Assembly (NCBI GenBank): GCA_027295555.1
Contig: JAPUKT010000366.1
Span: forward strand, 1-11,099
Length of the DNA stretch: 11,099 nucleotides
DNA from: Deltaproteobacteria bacterium
GTDB lineage: Bacteria; Myxococcota_A; Polyangia; Polyangiales; Houyiibacteriaceae
Reading direction: 5' to 3'
Positions 1 through 6,783 of the stretch are shown here, piece by piece. Numbering within the stretch: position 1 is the first letter of the stretch; each line of letters begins with the position of its first letter. The position numbers were made by a program, and so were the translations under genes. The notes under the pieces were generated by a model. That model saw only the letters and a list, made by a program, of their open reading frames with translations. It was not told the origin of the DNA and searched no databases.

Positions 1-479
1 TTTGGCGCGATCGACAAGACGTCACCTGGCGGGAAGCGCTTTAGCCCCGCCGAACTGATGAACACGATCGACCCCTGGCTGTCTCGGAGGTGCGGCAGCG
101 CTGAATGAACGACGTGGAAGAAGCCGTTCACATCCCAGTCCATCGTGTTGCGCCACTGTTCTGGGGTCACTTGGCTGACGAACGGCTGGTCGATGTACGT
201 GCCGGCCGCGTGGACGATCGTATGGATCGACCCGTGCTCCATCACGAGCGTGTCGAGACACTCAGCCACCGACGGGAGGTCTCCGAGAGAGACCCCGTGC
301 ACCGAGCACGTACCGCCCGCGGCGCGAATGCCTCCGGCTACCTTCTCGGCGGCCGCTTCATTCTTTCGATACGTGATCGCGAGAGGGACTCCTCGCTCCG
401 CGAACCCGCGCGCGATGGCGCCGCCGATACCACCACTGCCGCCGACCACCAGGGCGACACCCTTCGAAAACTCATCCAT
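1..479 (-). CDS. Short-chain dehydrogenase/reductase (SDR), partial, 3' end beyond window
   Basis: This is the N-terminal 159 residues of a classical SDR, an NAD(P)-dependent oxidoreductase that interconverts an alcohol and a ketone. The Rossmann glycine motif GGSGGIG lies at residues 13-19, where most SDRs have TGxxxGxG. The HAAG motif at 90-93 stands in for NNAG, followed by the structural Asn in DVNGFF (about 118) and the catalytic-Ser strand IVFISS ending at 143. The YxxxK part lies outside the window. The ATG at 479 overlaps the fadD3 stop by 8 bp, so the two genes are probably co-transcribed and translationally coupled. HIP clusters carry several SDRs, including IpdF, which oxidises the 5-hydroxy-HIP-CoA alcohol, and Rv3548c/Rv3549c relatives. 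This could be any of them, or a beta-oxidation hydroxyacyl-CoA dehydrogenase. The family call is firm; the substrate is inferred from neighbours. Confidence 0.88.
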   Translation of the reverse strand, partial: MDEFSKGVALVVGGSGGIGGAIARGFAERGVPLAITYRKNEAAAEKVAGGIRAAGGTCSVHGVSLGDLPSVAECLDTLVMEHGSIHTIVHAAGTYIDQPFVSQVTPEQWRNTMDWDVNGFFHVVHSALPHLRDSQGSIVFISSAGLKRFPPGDVLSIAP

Positions 480-2064
480 GCGCACGCTCCCTGAGCTCGA
501 ACTTCATCACTTTGCCCGTCGCGTTGCGGGGTAGGGCGTCCAGCATCTCGACTTTGCGGGGCACTTTGAAGTTCGCCATGTTGTCCCGACTCCAAGCGAC
601 CACTTGCTCGGGAGTGACCGATCGACCCGGCGCTGGTACGACGAAGGCCATCCCCACCTCTCCGAGGCGTTCATCGGGCACTCCGATCACCGCGACCTCT
701 CCGATGCCGGGCATGTTGAGAAGGGTGTTCTCGATCTCGGCGGGATAGGCGTTGAACCCGCCGACGATGAACATGTCTTTCAATCGGTCGGTGATCTTGA
801 TGTATCCCCGCTCGTCCAAGGTGCCGATGTCGCCGGTATGCAGCCATCCATCGACATCGATCGCCTTCTTGGTTTCTTCCTCGGCGTCGAAGTAGCCCTT
901 CATCACGTTATAGCCTCTGACGACGATCTCTCCGGGCTCATTCGGGGGCACTGGATTCCCCTCACCATCCACGATCATCACCTCGACGTCCGGAATCGCC
1001 CTCCCGCTCGTCGTTGCGATCGTCTCGGGATCATCGTCCAGTCGACACATCGTCACTACGCCGCAGCTCTCCGTGAGGCCGTACGCGGTGATGATCGTTT
1101 CGAAGCGAAGCTCGTCCTTCATGCGGTGAATGAGCTCCACCGGAATGGACGCAGCTCCGGTTACCGCCAGCCGAAGGCTCGAGATATCGAAGTTGGCTCG
1201 CTCGGGGTGCAGAAGCAGCGACTGATAGAGCGTGGGGGGACCCGGCAGCATGGTGATGCGGTCCCGCTGCACGCGCTTCAGCACGACATCGACGTCGAAG
1301 ATCGGTTCGGGGAAGCTCGTGGCGCCCCGCATGAGCGCCGAGAACCACCCTGCCTTGTACCCGAAGCTGTGAAAGAACGGCAGAACGATCAGATAACGGT
1401 CGCCTTCTCGAAGACCGACCAACGAGCTCCAGGTATCGAACACCCGTAGGTTCTGCGCGTGTGTGCACATCACGCCTTTCGGCTTCCCGGTAGTTCCCGA
1501 CGTGAACAGAATGTCGGCAATGTCGTCGGGGTCGATCTCCGCAGCGCGTTCCTTCGCGGCGTTTGACGGGATGTCTTTCGCACGGGCCAAGAAGTCTTGG
1601 TACGTCAGGGTTCCTTCGGAGGCGTCGCCGCGAAGCACGACGACATCTTTGAGCTCCGGCAGCTCCGAGCCCGTGTTGCGAAGCAACGCCACGTAGTCGA
1701 CGTCGAGGAAGCCCGTCACCGTAAAGAGCGCTTTCGCCCCGCTCTTTTCGAGCAGATACGCCGCCTCGATACCCTTGTACCTGGTGTTGACCGGGACGAT
1801 CACGCCGCCTGCGGTGTTGATGGCAAGCGCCGCAACGACCCACTCCCACATGTTTGGGGCCCAAATCGCGACGCGGTCGCCTCTTTCGATACCCATCGCG
1901 ATCAATGCGCGGGCCGCTTCATCCACGCGTTCGGCCAGGCCAGCAAAGCTGATCGTCGCGTCGCTGTCGACGATGGCCTTGGCATCGCCGAGCATCTCGG
2001 CTTGTTGTGCGACGAGGTCCGGGATCGTTCGGGCTCGCGGACCTCCGCGATTTGAATCAGTCAT
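472..2064 (-). CDS. fadD3: Acyl-CoA synthetase, FadD3-like HIP-CoA ligase
   Basis: This 530-residue ANL-superfamily AMP-forming ligase activates a carboxylic acid to its CoA thioester through an acyl-adenylate. The P-loop motif FTSGTTGKPKG lies at residues 187-197. AYGLTE at 327-332 is motif A5, GWLHTGD at 406-412 binds AMP ribose, the hinge region is TDRLKD at 425-430, and the C-terminal catalytic lysine is K518 in NATGK. The length is close to mycobacterial FadD3 (about 500 residues). FadD3 is known to activate HIP, the C/D-ring propionate left after A/B-ring removal. The assignment to FadD3 rests on divergent placement beside echA20-ipdABC, so another steroid-acid substrate is possible. 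The start at 2064 fits the family N-terminus and has AAGGGG at 2075-2070, 5 nt upstream. The reading frame stays open far upstream, but that extension lies antisense to echA20 and is not coding. It is first in a minus-strand operon with the SDR. Confidence 0.85.
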   Translation of the reverse strand: MTDSNRGGPRARTIPDLVAQQAEMLGDAKAIVDSDATISFAGLAERVDEAARALIAMGIERGDRVAIWAPNMWEWVVAALAINTAGGVIVPVNTRYKGIEAAYLLEKSGAKALFTVTGFLDVDYVALLRNTGSELPELKDVVVLRGDASEGTLTYQDFLARAKDIPSNAAKERAAEIDPDDIADILFTSGTTGKPKGVMCTHAQNLRVFDTWSSLVGLREGDRYLIVLPFFHSFGYKAGWFSALMRGATSFPEPIFDVDVVLKRVQRDRITMLPGPPTLYQSLLLHPERANFDISSLRLAVTGAASIPVELIHRMKDELRFETIITAYGLTESCGVVTMCRLDDDPETIATTSGRAIPDVEVMIVDGEGNPVPPNEPGEIVVRGYNVMKGYFDAEEETKKAIDVDGWLHTGDIGTLDERGYIKITDRLKDMFIVGGFNAYPAEIENTLLNMPGIGEVAVIGVPDERLGEVGMAFVVPAPGRSVTPEQVVAWSRDNMANFKVPRKVEMLDALPRNATGKVMKFELRERAHG

Positions 2065-2069
2065 TTTGG

Positions 2070-2075
2070 CCCCTT
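2070..2075 (-). promoter_or_regulatory. Shine-Dalgarno of fadD3
   Basis: On the minus strand AAGGGG sits 5 nt before the ATG at 2064. It supports that start over the open frame continuing upstream. Confidence 0.6.
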
Positions 2076-2087
2076 TTTGGCGGACCC

Positions 2088-2116
2088 TAGATATCGCCAT
2101 CCGCCGGGCGGGGCAA
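2088..2116 (-). promoter_or_regulatory. Putative sigma-70-type promoter of fadD3-SDR
   Basis: On the minus strand the -35 TTGCCC (2116-2111) and the -10 TATCTA (2093-2088) are separated by exactly 17 nt. Transcription would start near 2081, giving a leader of about 17 nt before the fadD3 ATG. The palindrome at 2134-2147 lies about 17 bp upstream of the -35. The boxes are read by eye; no transcript data support them. Confidence 0.5.
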
Positions 2117-2120
2117 CGGC

Positions 2121-2150
2121 TTGACCGGCGGACTGAAACGCGTTTCACTT
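2121..2150 (+). promoter_or_regulatory. Possible promoter of the echA20-ipdABC operon
   Basis: TTGACC at 2121-2126 matches the -35 consensus at five of six positions. The -10 candidates at the proper distance (TTCACT at 2144 or TCACTT at 2145) are poor. The palindrome at 2134-2147 would lie between the two boxes, a typical position for repression. The weak -10 keeps this tentative. Confidence 0.3.
2134..2147. promoter_or_regulatory. Operator-like palindrome, KstR-type motif (site 1)
   Basis: TGAAACGCGTTTCA is a perfect 14-bp palindrome in the divergent region between fadD3 and echA20. It fits TnnAACnnGTTnnA, the motif described for the TetR-family steroid regulator KstR, at every defined position. 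It reappears in near-identical form at 9717-9730 before the sterol-carrier operon. A TetR-type repressor controlling both directions is inferred; no regulator gene is in the window. Confidence 0.65.
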
Positions 2151-2162
2151 CCGCCCAACTTC

Positions 2163-2178
2163 GAGGGGACACGCATTG
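2163..2178 (+). promoter_or_regulatory. Ribosome binding site and TTG start of echA20
   Basis: GAGGGG at 2163-2168 is 7 nt upstream of the TTG at 2176. In this frame an upstream stop (TGA at 2134-2136) lies inside the palindrome. There is no in-frame ATG or GTG before the conserved crotonase N-terminus, so TTG is the only start that fits. Confidence 0.75.
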
Positions 2179-2937
2179 GGCATCTCGCACGAGATCATTG
2201 ATGGAATCGCTGAAGTCGTCGTCGACTATCCGCCGGTCAACGCCATTCCGGTGCGCGGCTGGTTCGAGCTCGCGGAAGTGATCACCGAGCTCGGCAACAA
2301 CCCCGAGACCCGCGTCGTCATCCTTCGCGCCGAGGGTCGGGGCTTCAACGCCGGGGTCGACATCAAGGAAATGCAGGACACCGAGGGGTTCGACGCGCTC
2401 TTGGGCGCCAACCGCGGCTGTTGGGAGTCCTTTAAGGCCGTTTACGAGTGCAAAGTGCCGGTGATTACGGCTGTGCACGGGTACTGCATGGGCGGAGGGA
2501 TCGGGCTCGCCGGCAACTCGGACATCATCATTGCGGCCAAGGGCACGAAGTTCGCGCTTCCCGAGGTCGATCGAGGCGCACTCGGGGCAGCGACGCATCT
2601 GGCCCGCCTCGTGCCTCCACTCAAGATGCGCGCGATGGTCCTCACCTGCGAGCCTGCGACCGCTGAAGAGCTTCACGCGTGGGGCTCCGTCTATGCGGTC
2701 GTCGAGCCCGAGGATCTCGCCAAGAACGCGCGTGAGCTCGCGCAGACCTTCACCAAGAAGATTCCGCGGGTCGTTCGTGCGGCCAAAGAGTGCCTCAACA
2801 ACATCGACCCGGTGGACGTCAACCGATCCTATCGGTTCGAGCAAGGCTTCACCTTCGAGCTCAATTTGGCAGGCGTGGCCGATGAGGCGCGGGACGCTTT
2901 CGTCGAGAAGCGAGATCCCAAAGCCGACAAGAAGTGA
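2176..2937 (+). CDS. echA20: Enoyl-CoA hydratase-family ring hydrolase, EchA20-like
   Basis: This 253-residue crotonase-fold protein begins at a TTG. Oxyanion-hole segments are FNAGVDIKEM at 57-66 and GYCMGGGIGLAG at 102-113. PEVDRGALGAATHLARL follows at 129-145. Compared with rat enoyl-CoA hydratase, the first catalytic Glu (Glu144) is replaced by Gly110, while the Glu164 equivalent is kept as Glu130. Loss of one acid argues against a plain hydratase. EchA20 of M. tuberculosis is known to hydrolyse the D ring of the bicyclic HIEC-CoA intermediate by C-C cleavage, so the substitution fits that role. It opens the plus-strand operon, and its stop is followed at once by the Shine-Dalgarno of ipdA. 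The EchA20 call combines family and synteny with fadD3 and ipdABC; another crotonase activity cannot be fully excluded. Confidence 0.85.
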   Translation: MGISHEIIDGIAEVVVDYPPVNAIPVRGWFELAEVITELGNNPETRVVILRAEGRGFNAGVDIKEMQDTEGFDALLGANRGCWESFKAVYECKVPVITAVHGYCMGGGIGLAGNSDIIIAAKGTKFALPEVDRGALGAATHLARLVPPLKMRAMVLTCEPATAEELHAWGSVYAVVEPEDLAKNARELAQTFTKKIPRVVRAAKECLNNIDPVDVNRSYRFEQGFTFELNLAGVADEARDAFVEKRDPKADKK

Positions 2938-2946
2938 GGTTAGTTC

Positions 2947-3792
2947 GTGATCGACAAACGAATGATGGCGGAGGAAGCCGTCGCCGAGGTTACCGATGGC
3001 ATGACAATCGGCATCGGAGGCTGGGGTTCGCGCCGAAAGCCAATGGTGTTCGTGCGAGCTCTGGTTCGCAAAGGTGTCAAAGACCTGACCGTCGTCTCCT
3101 ATGGTGGGCCTGATGTAGGGATCCTGTGCGCGACGGGTCAGGTGAAAAAGGCCGTCTACGGGTTCGTTTCACTCGACTCGATCCCGCTCGAGCCTCACTT
3201 CCGAAAGGCACGCCAGAACGGCACCATCGAAGCCGTCGAGCTCGATGAGGGGATGTTTCTCCTCGGACTTCGCGCTGCGGCGCAGCGTTTGCCGTTTCTT
3301 CCGACGCGTGCCGGTCTTGGCTCCGACGTGTTGAAGATCAATCCCCACCTCAAGACGGTGAAGTCGCCATACGACGACGGGGAAGAGCTCGTCGCTGTGC
3401 CCGCCCTCAAGCTCGACGTTGCGCTCGTCCACATGAATCGGGCCGATGCCTCGGGCAATGGCCAAGCGCTCGGGCGCGACCCGTACTTCGATAACCTCTT
3501 CTGTATGTCCGCCGACCGGGCTTACATGAGCTGCGAAAAACTCGTCTCCACCGAGGAGCTCACGCGCGGCGGCCCCCTTCAGAGCTTGCTGATCAACCGC
3601 ATGATGGTGAACGGCGTGGTGGAAGCGCCGGGCGGCGCACACTTCACCGAATGTCCACCCGACTACCCGAGGGACGAGAAGTTCCAACGAGAGTACGCCG
3701 CAACCGCCAAGGACGACGCCGCGTGGCAGACGTTTCGCGAGAAGTACCTCGACGTCAGCGAGGAAGAGTATCAAAAGGCGGTGGCTTCATGA
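2947..3792 (+). CDS. ipdA: CoA-transferase-family ring hydrolase, alpha subunit IpdA
   Basis: This 281-residue class I CoA-transferase alpha-type subunit has the GIGGWGSRRKPM segment near residues 22-33 and SYGGPDVGIL at 51-60, both characteristic of IpdA. With IpdB it forms a heteromer that hydrolyses the last ring (COCHEA-CoA) to a linear dioyl-CoA; it does not transfer CoA. IpdAB is reported to use a glutamate of the A subunit (Glu105 in Rhodococcus). The cluster E98-L-D-E101-G-M-F is a candidate equivalent, but my alignment is by eye. The GTG start at 2947 has GAGGT 6 nt upstream, overlapping the echA20 stop, which implies coupling; an ATG five codons later is less well spaced. The stop overlaps the ipdB start by ATGA. 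The following IpdB and IpdC homologues make the identification strong. Confidence 0.88.
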   Translation: MIDKRMMAEEAVAEVTDGMTIGIGGWGSRRKPMVFVRALVRKGVKDLTVVSYGGPDVGILCATGQVKKAVYGFVSLDSIPLEPHFRKARQNGTIEAVELDEGMFLLGLRAAAQRLPFLPTRAGLGSDVLKINPHLKTVKSPYDDGEELVAVPALKLDVALVHMNRADASGNGQALGRDPYFDNLFCMSADRAYMSCEKLVSTEELTRGGPLQSLLINRMMVNGVVEAPGGAHFTECPPDYPRDEKFQREYAATAKDDAAWQTFREKYLDVSEEEYQKAVAS

Positions 3793-4553
3793 GCAGCTCC
3801 GAAGCCACACGGGCCGATATCTGCGCGCTTGCCGTCGCAGAGTGCTTTCGCAACGACGGCGAGATCCTGGTGAGTGCGATGGGCACCACCCCGAGTCTCG
3901 GCGCGCGTCTGGCAAAGGCGACCTTCGAGCCGAATCTGTTGATGACCGATGGGTTCAATCTTCTGCTTCGGCGCGCGCTTCCCCTCGGGACCAAGCCGAC
4001 CGACGAGGATATCGAGGGCTGGATGCCTTTCGGCTCGGTGTTCGAAACGCTTTGGTGGGGACGCCGTCACGTGATGATGGGCGCTTCCCAGATCGACCGG
4101 TTCGGCAACCAGAACATCGCCTGCATCGGCCAGTGGCAGCACCCCAAGGCCCAACTGCTCGGCGTACGCGGCGCCCCGGGCAATACGATCAACCACACGA
4201 CGAGTTACTGGATCTCCAACCACAACACGCGCGTGTTCGTGCCGAGCGTGGACATGGTTAGCGGGGTCGGGTACGACCGGGCGGCTTCGCTCGGCGAAGC
4301 GAGCAGCCGCTTTCACGAGATCCGCCGCGTGGTGACCAATCTCGGGGTCTTCGATTTCAACACGCCGGATCACCGCATGCGCCTCGTTTCGGTCCATCCC
4401 GGCGTCGGGGTCGACCAGGTTCGAGAGAACACCGGGTTCGAGCTGGCGGTACCCGATCGTGTGGACACCACCGCGGTGCCGACCCCAGATCAACTGGCGG
4501 CCCTTCGCGAGCTGGATCCGCAGGGGTACGCGCAAAAGGAGGTCGCCGTATGA
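3789..4553 (+). CDS. ipdB: CoA-transferase-family ring hydrolase, beta subunit IpdB
   Basis: This 254-residue beta-type class I CoA-transferase subunit is close to the roughly 250 residues usual for IpdB. Landmarks are SAMGTTPSLGARLA near residues 29-42, MTDGFNLLL near 52-60, and the conserved GAPGNTINHTTSYWI segment near 135-149. The SENG-type catalytic glutamate loop of true CoA-transferases is not recognisable, consistent with IpdAB being a hydrolase. The ATG at 3789 forms an ATGA overlap with ipdA, and the stop forms another with ipdC, so the three are probably made in stoichiometric amounts. The reading frame is open further upstream inside ipdA, but the ATGA start matches the family N-terminus. 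Confidence 0.88.
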   Translation: MSSSEATRADICALAVAECFRNDGEILVSAMGTTPSLGARLAKATFEPNLLMTDGFNLLLRRALPLGTKPTDEDIEGWMPFGSVFETLWWGRRHVMMGASQIDRFGNQNIACIGQWQHPKAQLLGVRGAPGNTINHTTSYWISNHNTRVFVPSVDMVSGVGYDRAASLGEASSRFHEIRRVVTNLGVFDFNTPDHRMRLVSVHPGVGVDQVRENTGFELAVPDRVDTTAVPTPDQLAALRELDPQGYAQKEVAV

Positions 4554-5608
4554 CGCACAGCACGCTGCACACTCGGATCTGCGACTTGTTTGGCGTGAGG
4601 TACCCGATCGTCCAGACGGGGATGGGCTGGGTCTCTGGCGCGAGCCTTACAACCGCGACGAGCGAAGCGGGAGGCCTCGGGATCCTCGCGGCTGCGACGA
4701 TGACCTTCGATGACCTTGCCGACGCGATCGCAAAGCTCAAGGACCGCACGACCAAGCCCTTCGGCGTCAACCTTCGAGCCGACCAAGCCGACGTCATGGA
4801 TCGCGTGGACCTCCTCATCCGCGAGAAGGTCAAGGTTGCGAGCTTCGCCCAGGCGCCAGGGGAACAGGTCATCAAGACCCTCAAAGACGCTGGGGTCGTG
4901 ACGATGCCGACGATCGGCGCGCGCCGTCATGCCGAGAAGGTGCAGGCCTGGGGCGTCGATGCGGTCATCGCACAAGGCCAAGAGGGCGGTGGTCATACCG
5001 GTCAGATTCCGACTTCGATCTTGATTCCCGATGTGGCCTCCGCGGTCGACATCCCGGTCGTGGGGGCTGGCGGGTTCCGCGACGGTCGCGGCTTGGTGGC
5101 GGCATTGGCGCTCGGAGCCTCCGGGATCGCGATGGGCACGCGTTTCCTTCTGACCCAGGAGAGCCAAGTCCCCGATCACGTCAAAGAGGTCTACCTCGAG
5201 ACGAAAGCCAACGGAACTATCGTGACCAGGGCGGTGGACGGCTATCCGCAGCGCGTTATCCGGACCAAGCTCATCGACAAGCTCGAGAAGGCCAGTGTGC
5301 TGACTCGCTTTCCTCGAGCCTTGATCAATGCGTTGTCACTCATGAGGATCACGGGGACGTCGTTCTGGGAGCTCCTGCGCGAAGGCCTTGCGATGAAGAG
5401 GAACCAGGAGCTCACCTGGTCGCAGCTCGCGATGGCCGCCAACGCTCCGATGCTGACCAAGGCATCCATGGTAGACGGCCGCGTTGAAGCCGGCATCCTG
5501 CCTACAGGGCAGGTCACCGGCGTGATCGACGAGCTTCCTTCCGTCGCCGAATTGATTCAACGCATTGTCGCCGAAGCGGAAGAGACCCTGGCCCGCCTGG
5601 GAGCATGA
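4550..5608 (+). CDS. ipdC: Nitronate monooxygenase-family flavoprotein, IpdC-like
   Basis: This 352-residue FMN-binding TIM-barrel protein belongs to the nitronate monooxygenase / 2-nitropropane dioxygenase family. It has VQTGMGW at 21-27, the flavin-site segment GQEGGGHTG at 143-151, the phosphate-binding GAGGFRDGRG at 172-181 and GTRF at 196-199. Such proteins are often annotated as nitronate monooxygenases. Directly after ipdAB it is best read as IpdC, which is required for HIP catabolism in Rhodococcus and Mycobacterium and acts at the 5-hydroxy/5-oxo ring-C stage as a flavin oxidoreductase. It overlaps ipdB by ATGA. The family is certain; the IpdC role follows from gene order. Confidence 0.83.
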   Translation: MTHSTLHTRICDLFGVRYPIVQTGMGWVSGASLTTATSEAGGLGILAAATMTFDDLADAIAKLKDRTTKPFGVNLRADQADVMDRVDLLIREKVKVASFAQAPGEQVIKTLKDAGVVTMPTIGARRHAEKVQAWGVDAVIAQGQEGGGHTGQIPTSILIPDVASAVDIPVVGAGGFRDGRGLVAALALGASGIAMGTRFLLTQESQVPDHVKEVYLETKANGTIVTRAVDGYPQRVIRTKLIDKLEKASVLTRFPRALINALSLMRITGTSFWELLREGLAMKRNQELTWSQLAMAANAPMLTKASMVDGRVEAGILPTGQVTGVIDELPSVAELIQRIVAEAEETLARLGA

Positions 5609-5617
5609 GTCGTTTCG

Positions 5618-6778
5618 ATGGACCTCAACTTCACAGCTGACGAAGAGGCGTTTCGCAAAGAGTGCCGCACCTGGCTTGAAGCCAATGTACCGACCGAGTC
5701 CCTGCCATCGGGCGACACCCGCGAGGGGTTCGCGCAGCACCTCGAGTGGGAGAACAAGCTGTTCGACGCGGGGTGGGCCGCGGTGTCTTGGCCGAAGCAC
5801 TATGGCGGGCGCGAAGCGTCGTTGGTCGAGTGGCTGATTTTCGAAGAGGAGTACTACCGAGTTGGTGCGCCGAGCCGCGTGACCCAGAACGGGATTTTCC
5901 TCTTGGCTCCCACGCTCTTCGAGTTCGGGACCGAGGAACAAAAGGAGCGAATCCTCCGACCGATGGCGCGCGGCGATGTCACCTGGGGCCAAGCTTGGTC
6001 CGAGCCGAATGCAGGAAGCGACCTAGCTTCACTCAAGAGCACGGCCCGGCGGGTCGAGGGCGGATGGCAGCTAACCGGTCAGAAGACTTGGTCCACGCGG
6101 GCCGCGTTTTGCGACATGGCCTACGGGCTTTTCCGCAGCGACCCGGAGCAAACTCGCCATCGCGGACTGACCTATTTCATGTTCCCGCTTCACGCCGAGG
6201 GCGTGACCGTCCGCGGCGTGGATCGCCTGGATGGTGACGAGGGGTTTGCCGAGATCTTCCTCGAAAGCGTATTCGTGCCCGACGCCGACGTCATCGGTGC
6301 GGCCAATGAAGGGTGGAAAGTTGCCATGGCGACGACGAGCTCCGAGCGGGGGCTGAGCCTTCGGAGTCCTGGTCGGTTCATGGCTACTGCCTTCCGACTA
6401 ATCGGCCTCTACCATCGATATCGTGATCGTTCGGATCCCGTCCTGCGTGACCAGGTCATTCAGGCTTGGATGGATGCGCAGGCGTACCGTTGGTTCACCT
6501 TCCAGACCGTGACCCGTATGATGCAGGGTGAATCGATCGGGCCCGACTCGAGCATGAACAAAGTGTTCTGGTCCGAGATGGACGTTCGCACCCACGAGAC
6601 GGCCCTTGCGTTGATCGGCGACTTGCTGGAGCTCGACGAAGGCACACAGAGCGCGGTCGACGACGGTCAGTGGATGAAGGGCTTCCAGTTCGCACTGGCG
6701 GGGCCCATCTACGCGGGCACCAACGAAATCCAGCGCAACATCATTGCTGAGCGCGTGCTCGGCCTTCCTCGAAAGTAG
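5618..6778 (+). CDS. Acyl-CoA dehydrogenase, large subunit (FadE30/IpdE1-like)
   Basis: This full-length 386-residue flavin acyl-CoA dehydrogenase oxidises an acyl-CoA to the 2-enoyl-CoA. The flavin/substrate segment QAWSEPNAGSDLAS lies at 125-138, and the C-terminal FAD segment YAGTNEIQRNIIAERVLGLP at 365-384. Where medium-chain enzymes carry catalytic Glu (YEGT), this protein has Ala (YAGT). Glu243 in SSERG is the likely base, in the position used by isovaleryl-CoA-type and several steroid FadE enzymes; this is inferred. It starts 9 nt after ipdC and is followed 5 nt later by a small dehydrogenase subunit. That pairing suggests an alpha2-beta2 enzyme like IpdE1-IpdE2. It might instead be FadE30, which starts propionate-chain oxidation. 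Confidence 0.85.
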   Translation: MDLNFTADEEAFRKECRTWLEANVPTESLPSGDTREGFAQHLEWENKLFDAGWAAVSWPKHYGGREASLVEWLIFEEEYYRVGAPSRVTQNGIFLLAPTLFEFGTEEQKERILRPMARGDVTWGQAWSEPNAGSDLASLKSTARRVEGGWQLTGQKTWSTRAAFCDMAYGLFRSDPEQTRHRGLTYFMFPLHAEGVTVRGVDRLDGDEGFAEIFLESVFVPDADVIGAANEGWKVAMATTSSERGLSLRSPGRFMATAFRLIGLYHRYRDRSDPVLRDQVIQAWMDAQAYRWFTFQTVTRMMQGESIGPDSSMNKVFWSEMDVRTHETALALIGDLLELDEGTQSAVDDGQWMKGFQFALAGPIYAGTNEIQRNIIAERVLGLPRK

Positions 6779-6783
6779 CGACG

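Noticed and set aside
604..1449. 281-residue plus-strand open frame
   Set aside because: It is antisense to fadD3 and has no recognisable domain.
2065..2844. Upstream extension of the fadD3 reading frame to a 790-residue protein
   Set aside because: The extra 260 residues lie antisense to echA20 and the promoter region, resemble no ligase N-terminus, and a good ribosome site marks the start at 2064.
3651..3788. Longer IpdB starting inside ipdA
   Set aside because: The ATGA overlap at 3789 fits the family N-terminus and operon style; the extension is low-complexity shadow sequence from ipdA.
3771..4535. 254-residue minus-strand open frame
   Set aside because: It is antisense to ipdB with no motif of its own.
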